Positions 16,000-24,339 of a stretch of 64,000 nucleotides of DNA are shown here, in pieces. A model generated the notes under the pieces. That model did not search any database and was not told the DNA's origin. It saw only the letters and a program-made list of their open reading frames with translations. A program made the translations under genes and the position numbers. Position 1 is the first letter of the stretch; every line of letters starts with the position of its first letter. Source of the stretch: Halomonas sp. SpR1 (GTDB taxonomy: Bacteria > Pseudomonadota > Gammaproteobacteria > Pseudomonadales > Halomonadaceae); NCBI RefSeq assembly GCF_031010175.1, contig NZ_JAUAMB010000023.1, positions 1-64,000 on the forward strand. Reading direction: 5' to 3'.

Positions 16000-17793
16000 A
16001 TGGCAGTAACGTATTTGGGCGCTGGTCGGCTGGTTTCGGCGCTGGCACTGATGTTGATCGGATCTGCTGCGGCTGCTGAGCAGTCTGTCAACGATGAACA
16101 ACCGTTGCGAGTCAAACAACTGCAGCGCTGTGGCAACCTGCTGCAATTGGATAGGCAAGAGTTCTGTCTGCGTGTCAGTGGGCTTGAGAACGGCGATTTT
16201 CAGCTGAAGCTGAACGGTACAGCGCTTCAGCCAGATGACATCACCCACGACAATGGCCGGGTGCGTGTAAGCATCAGCAGCGCTGATGCGCAAAGTGGCC
16301 CACTGTGGTTTGAGCAGCGTGAGCAGTCCAGCAACCCGGTTTGGCTCAGTCTTAACGGCAGCCACGTAGTAGCAGCCACCGATCAAGAGGTGGCGAAGAA
16401 CATGGATGGCATCACCACCTACGTGGATCTGATCAGCCTGATTATTGAAGAGAGCCACGACGGCGCCGAGGAAGCCCAGCGTTTGGCAGAGAAGTACGAC
16501 GCCGAAGTCGTCGGTATGATCCCCCCGCTCAATACCTATCAGTTGCGCTTGCCCGCCAGCAACCTGGAAGAGCGCGACGCGCTGGTACTTAGGCTGGGCA
16601 GCGAAGTGAGCGTGGATGCGGTGGTGGTCGAAGAGTCGGGGGCAGAAGAAAGCATTGAGAGCGAGATGGAAAAGCCGCCCGCTGCGGATAATCAGGAGTG
16701 GGCGTCGAATCGTTTTCTGGATGCCGTGAACTATTACCAGCGACGCTTATCACGTCAGGGCCACGGCGGAGATATCGAGACGCAGCCCATACGTATTGGC
16801 GTCATCGAGCGCGAGGTGGACTTCGACGCGCCGGATTTTGCCGATTACCTGGGTGACTGCCGCACTGATTCAACGCGAACCTGTGTTTACGCCCGCGATG
16901 CTGCCAAGCCCGACGGGCATGGCACAACGGTCGCTGGGGTATTTGCCGCGGCCTGGAATGAAGGCGGCAATAGTGGTTTTTTACGCGGGTTGGACGATGT
17001 GAGCCCTGGCTTCGACGTAATTGTGGATCGCAATTCAGATGCAGGCATTACGGCGAATGTTGCTGCTTCAGTCAATCTGGTAGAGGACGGGGTACGCGTA
17101 CTCAACTGGAGTTGGGGCATTCACCGAGTAGGGGCCATCGACATTAACGGGAAAGAGGTCGATTCGCTGGTGCGTTCCGGCATCGCCATGAGCGGTTACG
17201 AAGAGCTGCTCGAAGAGTTCTTCTTATGGCTGCGCCGCGAACACCCCGACGTAGTGGTCGTGAACTCAGCAGGCAATGCTTCGTCATTTTCGGGAAGCGA
17301 CGATTATCGCCTGCCCTCCTCTTTTATTACCGACCAACTGTTTGTGGTGGGTGGGCATCAACGCAGCGATGAGGATGTTCAGATTGAAGATCCCCGCTAT
17401 GTGGTCAAACGTAATGCATCCAATATCGATATGCGAGTGGATATAACTGCAGCGGCCTGTGTACGAGGCTCTTCTCTGGTAGAAGGTGAGCAAGGCGAAG
17501 CCCATTGCGGAACATCCTACGCGACGCCTCTAGTCGCCGGCCTGTTGGCGGCAATGATGTCGATTGACCCCGAGCTTACCCCGGCACAATTACGCATGCT
17601 ACTTCGCCGCAGCGCCATGACGATCGGGGAGGAGTACGATTTCGAGCCGACAGACGCGGATGATCTGACCGCACCGATACTGCCATCGGAACGGGCAAAC
17701 GAGCTGAACCACCCGGATATAGGTCTTTCCGCCCGGTTGGATATGTACAAGGCGCTGGATCTAACGGTGCAAAGTCTGGATCGGGATCGCTAA
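16000..17793 (+). CDS. Secreted S8 subtilisin-like protease with Glu at the catalytic Asp position
   Basis: A 597-residue protein with a signal peptide (ALALMLIGSAAAA, cleavage near 26), a ~230-residue N-terminal region with an I9-propeptide-like part, and a peptidase S8 domain. The Asp-box reads RIGVIEREVDF, where Glu270 replaces the catalytic Asp (usually V-I-D-(T/S)-G). The His-box is DGHGTTVAG (His307) and the Ser-box CGTSYATP (Ser506). The His and Ser are intact, so activity may be altered rather than lost. It has no maturation or secretion partner and is monocistronic. Confidence 0.82.
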   Translation: MAVTYLGAGRLVSALALMLIGSAAAAEQSVNDEQPLRVKQLQRCGNLLQLDRQEFCLRVSGLENGDFQLKLNGTALQPDDITHDNGRVRVSISSADAQSGPLWFEQREQSSNPVWLSLNGSHVVAATDQEVAKNMDGITTYVDLISLIIEESHDGAEEAQRLAEKYDAEVVGMIPPLNTYQLRLPASNLEERDALVLRLGSEVSVDAVVVEESGAEESIESEMEKPPAADNQEWASNRFLDAVNYYQRRLSRQGHGGDIETQPIRIGVIEREVDFDAPDFADYLGDCRTDSTRTCVYARDAAKPDGHGTTVAGVFAAAWNEGGNSGFLRGLDDVSPGFDVIVDRNSDAGITANVAASVNLVEDGVRVLNWSWGIHRVGAIDINGKEVDSLVRSGIAMSGYEELLEEFFLWLRREHPDVVVVNSAGNASSFSGSDDYRLPSSFITDQLFVVGGHQRSDEDVQIEDPRYVVKRNASNIDMRVDITAAACVRGSSLVEGEQGEAHCGTSYATPLVAGLLAAMMSIDPELTPAQLRMLLRRSAMTIGEEYDFEPTDADDLTAPILPSERANELNHPDIGLSARLDMYKALDLTVQSLDRDR

Positions 17794-17848
17794 ATCAGGT
17801 TAAAAGGGCAAACAACCCACCTCACACCGGGGTGGGCATTTCTTAACC

Positions 17849-17925
17849 AAGTGCTTTAGCAAAGTTCTTTAAGTAAGTTCTCTGCGTAAGTTCTTTTCAT
17901 AAGTGCTTTGCGTAAGTGGCTACGT
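17849..17925. repeat. Imperfect ~13-bp tandem repeat, about six units
   Basis: Units of the form AAGTKCTTTNNGT follow one another (AAGTGCTTTAGC, AAGTTCTTTAAGT, AAGTTCTCTGCGT, AAGTTCTTTTCAT, AAGTGCTTTGCGT, AAGTGGCTACGT) between the convergent subtilase and XRE genes. A weak hairpin CCCACC/GGTGGG (17816-17836) precedes it and may end subtilase transcription. Confidence 0.6.
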
Positions 17926-17940
17926 GACCTTAAAGCTAAA

Positions 17941-18780
17941 TTACCCCGCCACCCACTCATTAAAAGCCCGCTGCTCGGTATCGGCTCCCTTGTGGGCATA
18001 GTAGACCAGCCGCAGGTGGCGCTCTTCATCAACGGTGAGCGTTGTGTGTTCAAACGCCATAGCACCAAGCCCTTCAAGATATAGATGACGCACTCCCTGG
18101 CAGGGCGCGTTGACCTCCTGCTTTTTCCACCATGCCTTAAACTCAGGCGCCACTTTGGTTAACTCTTCAACCAGCTCATCGATAGCGGGATCTTCGGTTG
18201 CACGGGCAAAGTCGCGCTGGAAACTGGATAGCATTTGGCAAACCTGCTCTTCCCAGGGTGATAGTAATTGGCGCATGGCAGGGTCGGTAAATAACAACCA
18301 CAGCATATTGCGGCGTTCCGGCACGTGAGCAGAGAAGTTGAACAGCTTATCGGCGGCGGCGTTCCAGGCCAGTACATCCCAGCGTAGGTTCAGGATATAG
18401 GCGGGCCGGGTGGGTAGGTCGTCCATCAATGTCTTCACCAGCGGCGGCACGCTACACCAGGTTTTACCTAGCTCAGAGGGTAGCCGCTGATGGGCAAGCA
18501 AGAACAGATGGCGGCGTTCAGCCGCATCCAGCTTGAGCATCTTGGATAAGTTGTCCAGAAACGTCGCTGATACGCTTATATCCCGCCCCTGTTCTAGCCA
18601 GGTATACCAGGTCAGCCCCACGCCCGCTAACGCGGCAACCTCTTCTCGCCTTAACCCTGGCGTGCGCCTTCGGCGGCCTCGTGGCAGTCCCACCTCTTCC
18701 GGCGCGATTTTCTCGCGATGCTTGCGTAGAAATGCAGCCAAGTCTTCCCGCGTTCGAGTAAGCGTCCGGGGAGCGGTCAT
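17941..18780 (-). CDS. XRE-family transcriptional regulator with MmyB-like ligand-binding domain
   Basis: A 279-residue regulator. Residues ~10-85 form a helix-turn-helix (GLRREEVAALAGVGLTWYTW). The rest is the MmyB-like PAS-type domain (YILNLRWDVLAWNAAADKLF ... WLLFTDPAMRQLL ... LYLEGLGAMAFEHTTL). Such proteins in actinobacteria and proteobacteria often repress a neighbouring reductase or efflux gene. It is divergent from the MFS gene at 18938, and tandem 17-bp repeats in the shared promoter are candidate operators. Confidence 0.87.
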   Translation of the reverse strand: MTAPRTLTRTREDLAAFLRKHREKIAPEEVGLPRGRRRRTPGLRREEVAALAGVGLTWYTWLEQGRDISVSATFLDNLSKMLKLDAAERRHLFLLAHQRLPSELGKTWCSVPPLVKTLMDDLPTRPAYILNLRWDVLAWNAAADKLFNFSAHVPERRNMLWLLFTDPAMRQLLSPWEEQVCQMLSSFQRDFARATEDPAIDELVEELTKVAPEFKAWWKKQEVNAPCQGVRHLYLEGLGAMAFEHTTLTVDEERHLRLVYYAHKGADTEQRAFNEWVAG

Positions 18781-18791
18781 CTTGTTACCTT

Positions 18792-18825
18792 TAATAACTT
18801 ATCACTATTAATAGCTTATCACTTT
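18792..18825. promoter_or_regulatory. Tandem 17-bp direct repeat, candidate XRE operator
   Basis: TAATAACTTATCACTAT (18792-18808) is followed at once by TAATAGCTTATCACTTT (18809-18825); 15 of 17 positions agree. The pair begins 11 bases before the XRE start codon, in the promoter shared with the divergent MFS gene, where an autoregulator would bind. Confidence 0.55.
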
Positions 18826-18937
18826 TAGTAATAGCATAAATGGTTAAATTGTACCCCTCTAAAAGCCTCTCCAGAATAGCCTCTCGCTGACAGAACTAGC
18901 GATGATTTTTCGATCCTTATCTGACATGGAGAGCGTG

Positions 18938-20104
18938 ATGGCTGACCAATCTCGTTTATCGGTTTATTTAATTGCTTTGGGTGCGTTTGCGCTGGGGATG
19001 GCCTCTTATGTAACCGCTGGGCTCATTCCACTTATCGGCGACGCTTTTAGCGTCTCTGCTGCCAAGGCAGCCCAATTAGTCACGGCATTCACTTTAGCCT
19101 ATGGCTTGGGCTCGCCCATCGTCGTGGCACTACTGCCCGGCCATCATCAGCGCTTGGGCTTACTGGTGGCGTTAGCCGTTTTTATCGTGGCTAACATTGC
19201 CAGCGCGCTGGCCACCAGTTTTCTATCCCTTGCTATATGGCGAGCTATCGCGGGCGTGGGCGCGGGGGTTTATCTTGCCATGGGCATTGCCGCCGCAGCC
19301 GCCATCACGCCCGAAGCGCAGCGTGGTAAAGCGATTGCCATCATTATGGGCGGCATGGCGAGCGGAACGGTACTGGGGGTGCCAATCAGTCTGCTGCTGG
19401 CGGAACGTTTAGGTTGGGCGTCAGCGATGTGGCTTATCGCAGTACTCGGCTTTATCGCCTGCGCTGGGCTACACCTGAAACTACCTGCACTAGCAGCCAC
19501 ACCAGCGCTTGCTCTTGCCCGCAAACTGGCGATTTTGAAAAGCCCTCATGCCATGGCCATTCTGACGGTTTCCTTGTTGGCGGCCATTGCCAGCTTAGGC
19601 ATGTATACCTTTATCGCCCCGTTTATGGCGGCCACCGAATCGGGCGCTGTTGAGTCGATCACCGGTTATTTATGGGTGTGGGGAATTGGCGGCGTCGTAG
19701 GCAGCTTTCTGATTGGCCCATTGGTCGACAAATTTAACGGCCCGGTAATTACTTTGGCGATTATGCTGCTGCTCTTTATAGCGCTGATCGCCCTCCCCTT
19801 TTCGGCATCCGTTCATCCACTGCTGACGTTACTGCCAATTGCGCTTTGGGGCGCCGTAGGCTGGGCGTTGCAAGTGCCGCAAAACAACGAACTCGTGCGT
19901 ACCCGCCAAGCCCATGGCGACGGCAATTTGGCGGTCGCGCTCAATGAATCGGCGCTCTATTTAGGCAGTGCGATAGGCGCGGCGAGTGGCGGCATTTTGC
20001 TTGCCTACCACCTGCCCGTTTCGACATTAGCGGTGGGCGCGGGGGCGATCGTCGCATTAGGAGCATTCGTACAGTTGGCGCTTGTGGTAAAAGCCCAACA
20101 TTAA
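18938..20104 (+). CDS. MFS transporter, DHA1 family (AraJ/YdhP-like)
   Basis: About 388 residues with 12 membrane helices. I prefer ATG 18938 (MADQSRLSVYLIALGAF) over the earlier ATG at 18902, since helix 1 begins right after it and GGAGAG precedes it. Motifs of the DHA1 drug/sugar efflux branch are visible: GLIPLIGDAFSVS, then RAIAGVGAGVY (motif C-like) and GGMASGTVLGVP. It is divergent from the XRE/MmyB regulator, its probable controller. The substrate is unknown; small hydrophobic compounds or sugars are usual. Confidence 0.87.
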   Translation: MADQSRLSVYLIALGAFALGMASYVTAGLIPLIGDAFSVSAAKAAQLVTAFTLAYGLGSPIVVALLPGHHQRLGLLVALAVFIVANIASALATSFLSLAIWRAIAGVGAGVYLAMGIAAAAAITPEAQRGKAIAIIMGGMASGTVLGVPISLLLAERLGWASAMWLIAVLGFIACAGLHLKLPALAATPALALARKLAILKSPHAMAILTVSLLAAIASLGMYTFIAPFMAATESGAVESITGYLWVWGIGGVVGSFLIGPLVDKFNGPVITLAIMLLLFIALIALPFSASVHPLLTLLPIALWGAVGWALQVPQNNELVRTRQAHGDGNLAVALNESALYLGSAIGAASGGILLAYHLPVSTLAVGAGAIVALGAFVQLALVVKAQH

Positions 20105-20198
20105 GGCCACAGGCTATCAGCGGATACATAGCAGGCCTAAGGCCACTTCAACTTAGTCAATCGTAACCGTGAAACCGGCGAAGGGACGTCACTACCCG

Positions 20199-20936
20199 TT
20201 AGGCTCTTCTGGCGTCCCTCCACTTACTTGCCGTACGCACGGTGATAACAATCGCGCTCAAAGGAACGATGATCAAAACAGCCCCCAGCGCCAGCATCGC
20301 CTTGAAACCAAACAAATTGAACAGCACTAATCCGACGATACACCCGATCAGAAATGAAAAAATCGTCGTCAAATGCGTATAAAGTTGCTTTCGGCAAGAA
20401 CGGCGGTCGGTCGCCTCACCGCGTGCCACCAATGATGATAGGAACGAGCCTAACGCGATGCCAGCATCCGTTAGAGTGCCGGTCACGTGAGTCGATCTCA
20501 CCCGACCGTTTGAGAGTTGCGTTGAAGTCGCGTTGTGTACTCCCATCAAGAAGCCCAGTGCTATCAGCACTTCCTCGTTGAAGCGCGTTGAGTAAAACAG
20601 TAGTTCAAACACCGACACGGCAGTCAATGCCACGCCTTCCGCCAAGAGAATCAGGCAGAAGATGGTTCTGAGTTTTTGCCACACGACCACGGCAACGCGT
20701 GCGAGCGTACTGCCAAGCACGAATGCCAAGAGCAGAGCTGCCAGAAACAACAAGCCATAGGTATTAGAGTTGGCCACTTCAGTCGATATCTGTGAGGCAT
20801 TGCCGCTCATATGGGAAGGCAGAAAACCAAAGGCACCCAACGCCATGGCATTGAGAATACCGGCAGTTGTCGCTAGCACCAGAGCCAGGCAACGATCCTC
20901 GGTATGAGATCGAGCTTTCTTCTTTTTGATCAACAA
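20199..20936 (-). CDS. DUF1275 (YoaK-like) membrane protein
   Basis: A 245-residue protein with six to seven membrane helices. It carries DUF1275 signatures: AGILNAMALGAFGFLPSHMSGN near the N-terminus and RSTHVTGTLTDAGIALG in the middle (the repeated H-x-(T/S)-G motif). The start is TTG at 20936 or 20933, since no suitable ATG exists upstream of helix 1. The family is a putative inner-membrane transporter of unknown substrate. It is convergent to the MFS gene. Confidence 0.82.
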   Translation of the reverse strand: MLIKKKKARSHTEDRCLALVLATTAGILNAMALGAFGFLPSHMSGNASQISTEVANSNTYGLLFLAALLLAFVLGSTLARVAVVVWQKLRTIFCLILLAEGVALTAVSVFELLFYSTRFNEEVLIALGFLMGVHNATSTQLSNGRVRSTHVTGTLTDAGIALGSFLSSLVARGEATDRRSCRKQLYTHLTTIFSFLIGCIVGLVLFNLFGFKAMLALGAVLIIVPLSAIVITVRTASKWRDARRA

Positions 20937-21046
20937 GTGCCTTCTCCGACAATCTAAGAGTCGGCAAGTACGACACTTATACTAAAGCATAGTTCTATTT
21001 TCGCTAATTGAGCGAGAGCTGACATATAAACACCTGAATCCAAGCG

Positions 21047-21940
21047 TTAAATGCCAAACATCAGCGTTCGATGCGCAGCAAGCCCCGCCATGGCGCCGTC
21101 GGCAACGGCAAAGGTGACCGACCCCGCCGCCCGCGCTGTATCGCCGCAGGCGAACACGCCGGGGATTGACGTGGTCTGCATGGCATCGGTTTTGACGATA
21201 CTCCCCATGGGAGACTCCTCAAGCTCGCAGCCCAATTGCGCTATCAGCGGGCTAAGGTGAATACGTGGCGCGACGAACAAACCCACCAGTGGAAACACAC
21301 GATCATCCTGCATTACCAGCTCAACACCCTCCGCCTGCTCATTAAGACGTGCCGCTGCGCCATATTCTACCTGGGTGCCGCGCGCCTTAAGCTGCGCCAG
21401 CTGTTCGGCATTGGGTGCAAAGGCATCATTTAGAAACAGCGTCGTCGCTCCCCAGTCGGGCAGCATCAAGCCGTGGTGCATCGCAAGCTCTGAGGTGGCC
21501 AGCACTCCGATGCCCTCTTTGCCCAGTTCATAGCCGTGGCAGTAAGGACAATGGAAAACGTGCTTGCCCCATAACTCGGCGAGCCCCGGCAACCCTGGCA
21601 GTTCATCGGTAACCCCCGCAGCTAGAATAATGCGTCGTGCTTGGTATGAGCCGCCATCAGCCAGTGCGACAGAAAAGTTATCCACCTGCCCGGTTATCGC
21701 CTCCACTTGCCCCGTGCGCCACTCAACCGTTGGGTACTCCATCAGTTGGCTACGAGCCTCTGCCGCTATCTCCGCGGGCGGCGTGCCATCCTGAGTTAAA
21801 AACCCGTGGGAGTGAGCGGCAAAGCGGTTGCGGGGTTGGCCTGCATCAACCAGCACTATCTTCCGCCGCGCACGGGCGAGCTGTAGCCCTGCCGCCATGC
21901 CTGCGTAGCTGCCACCGATAATCACTGCATCAAAATTCAT
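21047..21940 (-). CDS. Thioredoxin-reductase-like NAD(P)/FAD oxidoreductase
   Basis: A 297-residue flavoprotein with the N-terminal FAD Rossmann motif IIGGSYAGMAAGLQLA, a CxxC redox pair Cys131-Cys134 (HCPYCHGYELG), and the second FAD motif GVFACGDTARAAG near the C-terminus. The NADPH-binding glycine motif is degenerate (GIGVLATSEL). It is a low-molecular-weight TrxR-like enzyme whose electron acceptor is unknown. It follows the Rrf2 gene on the same strand with a ~150-base gap containing an inverted repeat, the classic pairing of an Rrf2 regulator with its oxidoreductase target. Confidence 0.85.
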   Translation of the reverse strand: MNFDAVIIGGSYAGMAAGLQLARARRKIVLVDAGQPRNRFAAHSHGFLTQDGTPPAEIAAEARSQLMEYPTVEWRTGQVEAITGQVDNFSVALADGGSYQARRIILAAGVTDELPGLPGLAELWGKHVFHCPYCHGYELGKEGIGVLATSELAMHHGLMLPDWGATTLFLNDAFAPNAEQLAQLKARGTQVEYGAAARLNEQAEGVELVMQDDRVFPLVGLFVAPRIHLSPLIAQLGCELEESPMGSIVKTDAMQTTSIPGVFACGDTARAAGSVTFAVADGAMAGLAAHRTLMFGI

Positions 21941-21998
21941 TGCCCTGCCTCCGATTACGCCCAGCTTTACAAGCCAAGGGTGAACACACCAATTTCAC

Positions 21999-22015
21999 GT
22001 ATCTTTTATTGATAC
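21999..22015. promoter_or_regulatory. Inverted repeat upstream of the oxidoreductase, candidate Rrf2 operator
   Basis: GTATC (21999-22003) and GATAC (22011-22015) flank seven A/T bases, 59 bases upstream of the oxidoreductase ATG. Rrf2 proteins bind short AT-rich dyads of this kind. The site is read directly; assignment to this regulator is inferred. Confidence 0.4.
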
Positions 22016-22088
22016 ATTAAAAGACACACAGCGGTCAATGACAATATTAACAACGAGGGTGGGAGTGAATCAGGCAGGTAGTAGAGCG

Positions 22089-22538
22089 TTAAGGTGTCGG
22101 CAGTTGGTAGCCTTTGCGCGTGGCAATATCATCAAACTGTTCGGCAAGCTCTGCCAGCGTGACCGCTCCCAGGCGGTCGATGAGCAGCGCTTCCGCTTCG
22201 CGCATGGCATCGAATAGCGCTGCATTAACCACCTGCTCTACCGCGCAGTCCGGGTTATCACGGTCGGTGCCGATAGCAAAAATACGTGGCCCGCCCACAG
22301 CGTTGTGGATATCCAGCAGCGTTACATTGTGCAAGTCGCAGGCGATGCGCCAGCCGCCGTTGTGACCCTTTTCAGATTTTACATAACCCGCCTTACGCAG
22401 CCCTGCCATGGTGCGCCGCACGACGGCAGCGTTGGTGCCTAGCATGGCGCCAATCTGCTCGGAGGTAATCGGCTGGGATTCTCGCGCAATATGCAGCAGC
22501 ACATGCAGCATACGGGAGAGGCGGCTATCGGTTCTCAC
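22089..22538 (-). CDS. Rrf2-family transcriptional regulator
   Basis: A 149-residue regulator with a winged helix (ITSEQIGAMLGTNAAVVRRTM, then GYVKSEKGHNGGWRIA) and the Rrf2 dimer helix. It starts at GTG 22538. It lacks the three-Cys cluster of iron-sulfur members (IscR, NsrR), having only isolated Cys in ACDLHN and PDCAVEQ, so Fe-S sensing is doubtful. It lies upstream of the TrxR-like gene in the same direction. Confidence 0.85.
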   Translation of the reverse strand: MRTDSRLSRMLHVLLHIARESQPITSEQIGAMLGTNAAVVRRTMAGLRKAGYVKSEKGHNGGWRIACDLHNVTLLDIHNAVGGPRIFAIGTDRDNPDCAVEQVVNAALFDAMREAEALLIDRLGAVTLAELAEQFDDIATRKGYQLPTP

Positions 22539-22610
22539 AGGCGATGATCAACTATTCAAAGAAACAACAAAGGAGTAACGAGTGAGAAAGCACCTTAACA
22601 TATTCATCTG

Positions 22611-22733
22611 TTAAGGCTGCTCGCCATCGGTTGGGTTCCGCTTCTTCTGAAATGCATCGCTAAACGCTGCCGCTAAAATACCGGTAGGCATGGCGATAAT
22701 ACCAATACCTGCGACCGCGGTCAGGCCCGCAAA
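22611..22733 (-). pseudogene. Relic of a voltage-gated K+ channel C-terminus
   Basis: The minus strand reads FAGLTAVAGIGIIAMPTGIL, then AAAFSDAFQKK and a short tail to TAA 22611-22613. This is the last transmembrane helix plus tail of a Kv-type ion channel, just after where the selectivity filter would be. The upstream filter and voltage sensor are missing; the sequence breaks off near 22740, where the LysR gene region begins. The rest of the gene was lost at that junction. Confidence 0.65.
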
Positions 22734-22772
22734 CCAATGACACAGCCCTTATCGCGGAAGAAAACTTCAACG

Positions 22773-23705
22773 TCAGTGTCTACGCCCCTGCCGATCATCG
22801 ATAGGCACCGTCTTGGGCATCAACTCCACCACCCAATCGATAAACACGCGCAGCTTGGCGCTCACATGTCGATTGGGTGGAAAGGCGACGTACATTGGCA
22901 TCGGTTCCAGGTGCCAATCATCAAACAAGCGCACCAGTTCGCCGCGCGATACGTGCTCCCTGGCCATGTAATCCGGTAGCCAAATGACGCCAAGACCGGC
23001 CAGGCCCGCTGCAAGCCCAGCGTTTCCATCGTCGACCGAGATCACATAGCGCCCCTGCACGCTGACACGCTCTCCGTTGCGGTGCAGGGCGTAGGGTAAA
23101 GCCAAGCCCGAGCGTGCCCATCTGAAACCGACGATGTAGTGAGGCGGGAGCGACAGCTCTTGTGGATGCGAAGGGACACCCGCCTTTTCCAAATAGCTCG
23201 GTGCGGCGTAAACACCAAGACTCAGATCACCTATGCGGCGTGCCACCAACGATAAATCGGTAAGCTCCCCACCGCGCACCACGCAGTCCACGCCTTCACC
23301 GATCAGATCCACCATGCGATCACTTACGCCCATATCGAGTTGAATATCGGGATATTGAGCGTGGAACGCAGGCAAGGCGGGAATCAGGATCATGCGAGCA
23401 AAAGGGCTGGGTACGTCTACTCTTAGTCGACCGCGGGGCAACACAGAAGCGTTGGACAGGCTGGTTTCGGCATCATCCATATCGGCCAGCAGCTTGATGA
23501 CGCGCTCGTAGTAAGCGGCGCCGTCCGCCGTGACGTTAACCTTGCGTGTGGTTCGGTTGAGCAACGTTACACGCAGCCGTGCCTCCAGTTGCTGCACGAG
23601 TTGCGTCACGCTGGTCTTGCTCATGTGAAGTGTTTCAGCGGCCTTGGTAAAGCTGCCCGTCTCCACGACCCGAGCAAAAGCCTGCATTGCATTAAAACGA
23701 TCCAT
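22773..23705 (-). CDS. LysR-type transcriptional regulator (divergent from RidA-like gene)
   Basis: About 310 residues from ATG 23705 (MDRFNAMQAFARVVETGSF). The helix-turn-helix is TKAAETLHMSKTSVTQLVQQ and the C-terminal half is a periplasmic-binding-protein-like effector domain. A 13-residue N-terminal extension from 23744 is possible but would cover the operator. It belongs to the CrgA/DmlR-like group. It is divergent from the RidA-like gene at 23845, its likely target. Confidence 0.88.
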   Translation of the reverse strand: MDRFNAMQAFARVVETGSFTKAAETLHMSKTSVTQLVQQLEARLRVTLLNRTTRKVNVTADGAAYYERVIKLLADMDDAETSLSNASVLPRGRLRVDVPSPFARMILIPALPAFHAQYPDIQLDMGVSDRMVDLIGEGVDCVVRGGELTDLSLVARRIGDLSLGVYAAPSYLEKAGVPSHPQELSLPPHYIVGFRWARSGLALPYALHRNGERVSVQGRYVISVDDGNAGLAAGLAGLGVIWLPDYMAREHVSRGELVRLFDDWHLEPMPMYVAFPPNRHVSAKLRVFIDWVVELMPKTVPIDDRQGRRH

Positions 23706-23726
23706 GGCTGTGCCAAACACCTCGTA

Positions 23727-23749
23727 ATTGTTTGGAATATACAAACAAT
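23727..23749. promoter_or_regulatory. Perfect dyad in the LysR/RidA intergenic region
   Basis: ATTGTTTG (23727-23734), seven bases, then CAAACAAT (23742-23749): a perfect 8-bp inverted repeat that starts 21 bases upstream of the LysR ATG. The position and form fit a LysR autoregulatory site. Confidence 0.5.
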
Positions 23750-23812
23750 GTTGAACAGAATTCGCCGTTTATCCACCACGAATGCAAGCCTAAAGTGACT
23801 TAATCATATAAC

Positions 23813-23828
23813 AGGTCGATTTCGACCT
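23813..23828. promoter_or_regulatory. Short palindrome just upstream of the RidA-like gene
   Basis: AGGTCGA-TT-TCGACCT, a 7-bp perfect inverted repeat ending 16 bases before the ATG at 23845. It could be an operator half of the LysR-controlled promoter or a leader hairpin. Confidence 0.35.
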
Positions 23829-23844
23829 ATCGATGGAGATACCC

Positions 23845-24246
23845 ATGGCTAAGCGTGATGTCGTTTTCCCCACAGGCCGCCAGGCACTTTATGAGCAGAA
23901 CGCCTACTCTGCTGCCGTCCGCTCCGGCGACCTACTGTTCGTGTCGGGCCAGGTCGGCAGCCGTGAAGACGGCTCGCCCGAGCCGGACTTCGCCGCTCAG
24001 GTACAGCTCGCTTTCGACAACCTGCAGAGCGTTCTGGAAGCGGCGGGTGCGAGCTTTGAGGATATTGTTGACGTGACAAGCTTCCACACCGACCCGGAAG
24101 CCCAGTTCGCCGCGGTCATGGAAGCCAAGGCGCGCGCCTTCCCGGAAAAACCATACCCGAACTGGACAGCGGTCGGCGTGACATGGCTGGCGGGGTTCGA
24201 CTTTGAAATCAAGGTTATTGCCAGGCTCCCAGCACGGCCAAGCTGA
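23845..24246 (+). CDS. RidA-family protein without the catalytic arginine
   Basis: 133 residues; start ATG 23845 with GGAGA six bases upstream. The YjgF/YER057c/UK114 fold is clear (GDLLFVSGQVG, AFDNLQSVLEAAGASFEDIV, DFEIKVIA). Archetypal RidA removes reactive enamines and imines using an Arg in the P-A-R-S segment. Here the segment is PNWTAV, with Trp107 at the Arg position, so it falls among the non-archetypal Rid groups of uncertain activity. It is divergently transcribed from a LysR regulator. Confidence 0.85.
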   Translation: MAKRDVVFPTGRQALYEQNAYSAAVRSGDLLFVSGQVGSREDGSPEPDFAAQVQLAFDNLQSVLEAAGASFEDIVDVTSFHTDPEAQFAAVMEAKARAFPEKPYPNWTAVGVTWLAGFDFEIKVIARLPARPS

Positions 24247-24339
24247 GCAAAAAAGCGAGTATTTTAGCGCCCCATAAGCAGTTCCCATGGGATGGTGTGG
24301 CCAATGGTTACTGGATGCCCTCAGAAGGTATCTGCAACC

